From the NCBI RefSeq assembly GCF_000157915.1, contig NZ_EQ973651.1, forward strand, positions 14,685 to 66,450: a stretch of DNA of 51,766 bases, in the 5' to 3' direction. Shown here piece by piece: positions 47,463-51,766 of this stretch. Every line of letters begins with the position of its first letter. The first letter of the stretch is position 1. This DNA is from Phocaeicola coprophilus DSM 18228 = JCM 13818. GTDB taxonomy: Bacteria > Bacteroidota > Bacteroidia > Bacteroidales > Bacteroidaceae. The notes under the pieces are model-generated. The model saw only the letters and a list, made by a program, of their open reading frames with translations, ran no database searches and was not told the origin of the DNA. The position numbers and the translations under genes were made by a program.

Positions 47463-49874
47463 ATGAAGAAACATTCACTGGTAATTCCGTTGTTTCTGTG
47501 TCTGTTCCTTGCTGCTCCCTCTGTCTGTGCACAGACCATGAGCGACCAGCAGGTACTGGAGTACGTGAAACAGGGGATGGCCGAAGGGAAGGACCAGCGT
47601 CAGCTGGCTACTGAACTGGCGCGGCGAGGCGTCACACGCGAACAGGCCGAACGAGTAAAGAAACTGTACGAACAGCAGCAGGGAGTCAATGCCTCTCAGA
47701 TGAGCGGTACCGAACTGAATGAAGCCCGCCTGCGCGAGGCGGTGAAGGAGGACACTTCCACAGCGCTGGAAACTCCGCAGCCCGATGCTGCCGAACTTGC
47801 CCGCGAGGATCAGGTGTTCGGACGCAACATTTTCAATACCCGCAATCTTACCTTTGAACCCAGTGTCAATCTGGCTACTCCGCCCAACTACCGGCTCGGC
47901 CCGGGCGATGAGGTGATCATCGACATCTGGGGAACCAGCCAGAATACCATCCGTCAGCAGATTTCTCCCGACGGAACCATCAATATCGAGAAGATCGGCC
48001 CCGTTTCCCTGAGCGGCATGACCGTGAGTGCGGCCAATGATTACCTCAAGAAGGTGCTGGGCAAGACGTACAGCGGTCTCGACAGTGCCGAGGGCAATCT
48101 GGAAATCCGTCTGACCCTGGGCAATACCCGTACCATCCAGATCAATGTGATGGGTGAGGTGATGCAGCCGGGTACCTATGCCCTGAGCAGCTTCTCCACC
48201 GTCTTCCATGCGCTTTACCGGGCAGGCGGCGTGAACGAGATCGGAAGTCTCCGCAGCGTGCAGGTAGTCCGCTCCGGACAGAAGATCGCCGATGTCGATG
48301 TGTACGACTTCATCATGAAGGGCAAGATCCAGGACGATATCCGTCTGCAGGAAGGCGATGTCATCATTGTGCCTGCCTATGAAGTGATGGTCAGGTTCAG
48401 CGGCAACGTGAAGCGCCCCATGCGTTTCGAAATGAAGGCCAAGGAATCCCTGGCCACCCTGATTCAGTATGCCGGCGGATTCGATGCCGAAGCCTATACG
48501 AAATCTCTCCGTGTGGTTCGCCAGAACGGGGAAGAATATGAAATCAATACTGTCAGGGACAAGGACTTCAGTGCCTACCAGATGCGCAACGGCGACGTGG
48601 TGACGGCCGAAGCCATCCTGAACCGCTTCACCAACAAACTGGAAATCCGCGGTGCGGTCTATCGTCCCGGCATTTACCAGCTGAGCGGAGAACTCAACAC
48701 CGTCCGTGCCCTGATCACCGAGGCCAGAGGGCTGACCGGCGATGCCTTTATGAAGCGTGCCGTGCTCCAGCGCGAGCGTCCCGACCTGACGACTGAGATT
48801 GTCAGTGTCGATGTGGCAGGCATCCTGAACGGTACTTCTCCCGATATCCCCTTGCAGAAGAATGACATCCTGAACATCCCCAGCATCCATGACCTGGAAG
48901 ACCGCGGCGATGTGATGATCTATGGCGAGGTTGCCCGTCCGGACAGCTATTCCTTCTCGGACAACATGACGCTGGAAGACCTGATTATCCGTGCCGGAGG
49001 TCTGCGTGAGGCTGCCTCTACCGTACGGGTGGATGTTTCCCGCCGTATCAAGGACCCCAGGAGTACCAGCTACACCGACAGCATCGGCCAGACCTTCACC
49101 TTTGCCCTGAAGGACGGCTTTGTGATCGACGGCCAGCAGGGATTTGTGCTCCAGCCCTATGATCAGGTGTTCGTGCGCCGCAGCCCGGGCTATCAGGCCC
49201 AGCAGAACGTACAGGTCACCGGCGAAGTGCTGTTTGGCGGTACCTATGCGATGACCAGCCGCGAAGAACGCCTGTCCGACCTGTTGCACAAGGCCGGAGG
49301 TGCTACTCCCAGGGCCTACCTGCGCGGAGCGAAACTGACCCGTGTGGCGAATGAGGATGAAAAGAAGCGCATGCGCGATGTCCTTGAGATCATGAACCGC
49401 CAGTTCGGCAAGGCCATGATGGACTCGCTGGGTGTGCGTGTGGAAGACACTTTCAGTGTGGGACTCGATCTGGAGAAAGCCCTGGCCAATCCCGGCGGCG
49501 AGTACGACCTGGTGCTGCGTGAAGGGGATGTTATCAGTGTGCCCAAGATGAACAACACCGTGAAGATCGACGGTGCCGTAATGGTTCCCAACACGGTGGC
49601 CTACCTGAAAGGCAAGAATGTCAGCTACTACCTCGACCAGGCAGGAGGCTATGCCGACAATGCGAAGAAATCCAGGAAATTCATTATCTATATGAACGGT
49701 CAGGTCACCCAGGTGGGCAGCCGCGACAGCGACAAGATCGAACCGGGGTGTGAAATTATTGTGCCGAGCAAGAAAGACCGCAAGGTCAATGTGGGTGAGA
49801 TCCTGGGCTATGCCAGCTCCTTCGGCTCCCTCGCTACCATGTTCGCCACAATTACGAACCTGATCAAGAAGTAA
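47463..49874 (+). CDS. Wza-like polysaccharide export outer-membrane protein with SLBB domains
   Basis: 803 aa with a signal peptide (about 1-24, SVCAQ). After a charged helical segment (about 30-120) comes the polysaccharide export domain (about 138-220, YRLGPGDEVIIDIWG and SPDGTINIEKIGPVSLSGMT). Repeated SLBB beta-grasp modules follow (about 225-300, 310-385, 395-475, 490-590, 600-690, 700-770; INVMGEVMQPGTY, EIRGAVYRPGIYQLSG, IYGEVARPDSYSFSD, VTGEVLFGGTYAM). It forms the exit channel for capsule or exopolysaccharide. The larger size than E. coli Wza (about 380 aa) comes from extra SLBB modules, as in other Bacteroidetes. The Wzz-like gene follows after 5 bp. Confidence 0.93.
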   Translation: MKKHSLVIPLFLCLFLAAPSVCAQTMSDQQVLEYVKQGMAEGKDQRQLATELARRGVTREQAERVKKLYEQQQGVNASQMSGTELNEARLREAVKEDTSTALETPQPDAAELAREDQVFGRNIFNTRNLTFEPSVNLATPPNYRLGPGDEVIIDIWGTSQNTIRQQISPDGTINIEKIGPVSLSGMTVSAANDYLKKVLGKTYSGLDSAEGNLEIRLTLGNTRTIQINVMGEVMQPGTYALSSFSTVFHALYRAGGVNEIGSLRSVQVVRSGQKIADVDVYDFIMKGKIQDDIRLQEGDVIIVPAYEVMVRFSGNVKRPMRFEMKAKESLATLIQYAGGFDAEAYTKSLRVVRQNGEEYEINTVRDKDFSAYQMRNGDVVTAEAILNRFTNKLEIRGAVYRPGIYQLSGELNTVRALITEARGLTGDAFMKRAVLQRERPDLTTEIVSVDVAGILNGTSPDIPLQKNDILNIPSIHDLEDRGDVMIYGEVARPDSYSFSDNMTLEDLIIRAGGLREAASTVRVDVSRRIKDPRSTSYTDSIGQTFTFALKDGFVIDGQQGFVLQPYDQVFVRRSPGYQAQQNVQVTGEVLFGGTYAMTSREERLSDLLHKAGGATPRAYLRGAKLTRVANEDEKKRMRDVLEIMNRQFGKAMMDSLGVRVEDTFSVGLDLEKALANPGGEYDLVLREGDVISVPKMNNTVKIDGAVMVPNTVAYLKGKNVSYYLDQAGGYADNAKKSRKFIIYMNGQVTQVGSRDSDKIEPGCEIIVPSKKDRKVNVGEILGYASSFGSLATMFATITNLIKK

Positions 49875-49879
49875 TACCT

Positions 49880-51019
49880 ATGGAAGAAAAGAAAACTGAT
49901 AAGATGGAACAGCCCCTCTTCACCCGTCCTGAAGGCGGGGAGGAGGACGAACTGACAATTGACTGGATGGCATTGATCCGTCGCATTTTGGCCATCCGCA
50001 GGAAATTATATCTCGCTGCCGCCGTGGGACTCGTAGCAGGCGTGATCATTGCCCTGAGCATTCCCAAGCAATATACGGTCAGTGTGACCCTTTCCCCCGA
50101 AATGGGCAGCGGCAAGAGCGGGGGAGGACTGGCAAGTATGGCCGCCTCTTTTCTGGGTGGAGGGGGCAGCGACAGCCCCGATGCCCTGAATGCGACACTG
50201 GCTCCCGATATTGTGGCTTCTACCCCTTTCCTGCTGGAACTCTTCGATGCCCGTGTCCGTACGGCCAACGGCAAGGTGGATACCACCCTTGTTGCCTATC
50301 TGGACGAACAGTCCGCCCCCTGGTGGAATACTGTTCTGGGGCTTCCCGGTATGGCGGTCGGCGGCATCAAGTCTTTGTTCAGTCCGGCGAAAGAAGAACC
50401 CCTTACTGATACGGATTCCCCGGCCGGAGGTTCCATTGAACTTTCAGAAAAAGAGGCCGGAAAATTAAAATCTCTTCGTCAGTCTGTGCTGGCTGATGTG
50501 GATAAAAAGACGTCAATTACCACTTTGACCGTTACCCTGCAGGATCCCAAGGTCACTGCCACGGTTGCCGACAGCGTAGTTTCCAAACTTCAACAGTATA
50601 TCACTGCTTACCGCACCCGCAAGGCGAAGGAAGACTGCCGTTACCTGGAACAGCTTTACCGGGAACGTCAGGCGGAATATTATGAAGCCCAGCAGCGGTA
50701 TGCGAACTATGTGGATGCCAACAGCAACGTGGTGTTCCAGAGTACCCTGGCCGAGCGCGAACGGCTTCAGAACGATATGTCGCTTGCCTATCAGGTCTAC
50801 AGCCAGGTAGCCCAGCAGCTGCAGGTGGCCCGGGCCAAGGTACAGGAAGAAAAGCCCGTCTTTGCCGTGGTGGAACCTGCCGTCGTTCCGAGAGAACCTT
50901 CCGGCACCAGCCGTAAGGTGATCGTGCTGGGATGGATTTTCCTCGCCGTTGCAGGCGTGGCTGCTTGGGAACTTCTCGGTAAGGATTACTGGCAGAAGTT
51001 CCGCAGCGCCCTGTCCTGA
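49880..51019 (+). CDS. Wzz/GumC-like capsule chain-length determinant
   Basis: 379-aa inner-membrane protein with two transmembrane helices bracketing a large periplasmic part: TM1 about 42-61 (KLYLAAAVGLVAGVIIALSI) after the Wzz-type cytoplasmic start DELTIDWMALIRRILAIRRK, and TM2 about 348-367. The periplasmic region has a coiled-coil stretch (about 245-325, ending QVYSQVAQQLQVARAKVQEEKP) and PREPSGTSRK before TM2. It has no C-terminal kinase domain. It sets polymer length with the Wza-like exporter, whose stop lies 5 bp before this start, so translation may be coupled. The capsule operon appears to break off here: the next gene is on the opposite strand 15 bp away. Confidence 0.9.
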   Translation: MEEKKTDKMEQPLFTRPEGGEEDELTIDWMALIRRILAIRRKLYLAAAVGLVAGVIIALSIPKQYTVSVTLSPEMGSGKSGGGLASMAASFLGGGGSDSPDALNATLAPDIVASTPFLLELFDARVRTANGKVDTTLVAYLDEQSAPWWNTVLGLPGMAVGGIKSLFSPAKEEPLTDTDSPAGGSIELSEKEAGKLKSLRQSVLADVDKKTSITTLTVTLQDPKVTATVADSVVSKLQQYITAYRTRKAKEDCRYLEQLYRERQAEYYEAQQRYANYVDANSNVVFQSTLAERERLQNDMSLAYQVYSQVAQQLQVARAKVQEEKPVFAVVEPAVVPREPSGTSRKVIVLGWIFLAVAGVAAWELLGKDYWQKFRSALS

Positions 51020-51034
51020 TCCTCTTGCGGAATA

Positions 51035-51766
51035 TCAGGCTTCCGCTTCCCGCAGATAATGCCCCAGGGCACTGCGGTTCTGGTTCACCTGATCCAGTGT
51101 CAGTTCCACTACCAGATAGCCCCGTTTGTTGCCGCTGCGCACTGCCTCGAAGCCCAGCTTCTTCATCAGCTGGTTCACCTTGGCGGGGCTCATCAGCTGG
51201 CGGATTCCCCCGCTGATGCGGCTGATGATCTGGGCCGTGGTGATGAAGACAGCCGCTTCCCCCGGCAGGGGACGGCGGAAATACGTCTGGATCTGGTCCG
51301 CTTCCAGATCCGGTGCCCGGAAATACTCGTTGCGGCGGTTCACCTCCGCCACCTCACTGCTGCTCAGCCAGTAGCGGAAACGGCTTTTCCAGAGCGCGTA
51401 AGCCTGGGCATACACTCCCCTGTAGTTCACGGGGTGCGTATACGGATCATCAATGGCGGTGATCTCCATGGGAAACCAGCGGCGGTCGCCTGAGATGTCG
51501 GTCAGGAAGTTGACATTGTTCGTCGTTCCGCAGAAGCTGGCGATGTGCGGCTTCGATTCCTTGAAGTGCCCGTACGCCCTCCGCTCGTTGATGATCAGGG
51601 TGGTCGATACCGCCTTGATGCGGCTCAGCGCCTCCGGCCGCAGCTCCTCGATCTCCTCCAGGCAGATCAGGGCAAATTCCGTCAGGCGCAGCTGGTCGTC
51701 CTTGGTCATCTGGGCAAAGTCGGACTTCACGCAGAAATACTTCCGCAGTTCCGGCGGCAGCAGGTT
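51035..51766 (-). CDS. VapE/virulence-associated E family protein, C-terminal part
   Basis: The last 243 residues of a gene that begins beyond the right edge; the frame stays open to base 51766. The segment ALSRIKAVSTTLIINERRAYGHFKESKPHIASFCGTTNNVNFLTDISGDRRWFPMEI matches the arm after the Walker motifs of VapE/VirE-type primase-helicase ATPases of phage and integrative-element origin. A GTG at 51730 is in frame but is not the true start. VapE, DUF4248, HU-like and smalltalk genes form a common neighbourhood in Bacteroides; here wza and wzz lie inside it. Its role in the cell is unknown. Confidence 0.8.
   Translation of the reverse strand, partial: NLLPPELRKYFCVKSDFAQMTKDDQLRLTEFALICLEEIEELRPEALSRIKAVSTTLIINERRAYGHFKESKPHIASFCGTTNNVNFLTDISGDRRWFPMEITAIDDPYTHPVNYRGVYAQAYALWKSRFRYWLSSSEVAEVNRRNEYFRAPDLEADQIQTYFRRPLPGEAAVFITTAQIISRISGGIRQLMSPAKVNQLMKKLGFEAVRSGNKRGYLVVELTLDQVNQNRSALGHYLREAEA

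Noticed and set aside
47475..49289. A 604-codon minus-strand frame over the wza-like gene
   Set aside because: It is a shadow of the GC-rich wza coding sequence with no family resemblance.

Overview
The window looks like a chromosome segment of a gut Bacteroidales bacterium of the Bacteroides/Phocaeicola type. The evidence is three SusC-like receptors with two SusD-like lipoproteins, an ECF sigma/FecR pair, many secreted glycoside hydrolases, a UpxY-type capsule antiterminator, a 'smalltalk' micro-protein, and many promoters with the Bacteroidota -7 element TAnnTTTG. The species cannot be named from sequence alone.

Left part (1-13525, all minus strand): a nutrient-uptake locus read from right to left. 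It holds an ECF sigma factor, a FecR anti-sigma factor, a SusC-like transducer with an N-terminal STN domain, a SusD-like lipoprotein, a secreted calcineurin-like phosphoesterase with a PQQ-type propeller, and a second SusC-like receptor. That second SusC is broken by a one-base frameshift near 980 and its stop codon lies just outside the window. A 512-bp AT-rich spacer before it carries a 15-bp perfect inverted repeat enclosing 148 bp.

Middle part (13879-28595): mostly single genes. They are a GH2 lipoprotein with discoidin-like domains, a GH18 lipoprotein, a lipoprotein serpin, a free-standing 83-aa domain resembling the C-terminal domain of GH13 amylases, an Rpn-like nuclease with a 12-bp coding repeat, an esterase, an MFS transporter, a DUF3843-like protein and a GH2 beta-galactosidase with a ricin-like N-terminal domain.

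Second uptake locus (28929-36306, plus): an operon of glycerophosphodiester phosphodiesterase, calcineurin-like phosphoesterase, SusC and SusD, closed by a terminator. A separately promoted GH29 fucosidase follows. Both uptake loci pair SusC/D with phosphoesterases, which suggests phosphate-bearing substrates.

Right part (38646-51766): MnmA (minus), an AT-richer pair of surface lipoproteins (BACON; fimbrillin-like/LRR/M64 peptidase), a YeiH-type transporter, and an Abi_2/HEPN abortive-infection gene. The Abi gene's short leader encodes a candidate promoter-hairpin-terminator small RNA. The start of a capsule locus follows: UpxY, Wza-like export protein and Wzz-like chain-length protein. It is interleaved with the module smalltalk, HU-like protein, DUF4248 and VapE. 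A 154-bp array of exact 22-bp units lies between the HU-like and DUF4248 genes.

The strongest leads for an undescribed system are the Abi_2 gene with its leader RNA, the inverted-repeat segment before the broken SusC, an 18-base split motif shared by that segment and the UpxY promoter region, and the 22-bp array. No tRNA, rRNA, CRISPR array or intact insertion sequence was recognised.
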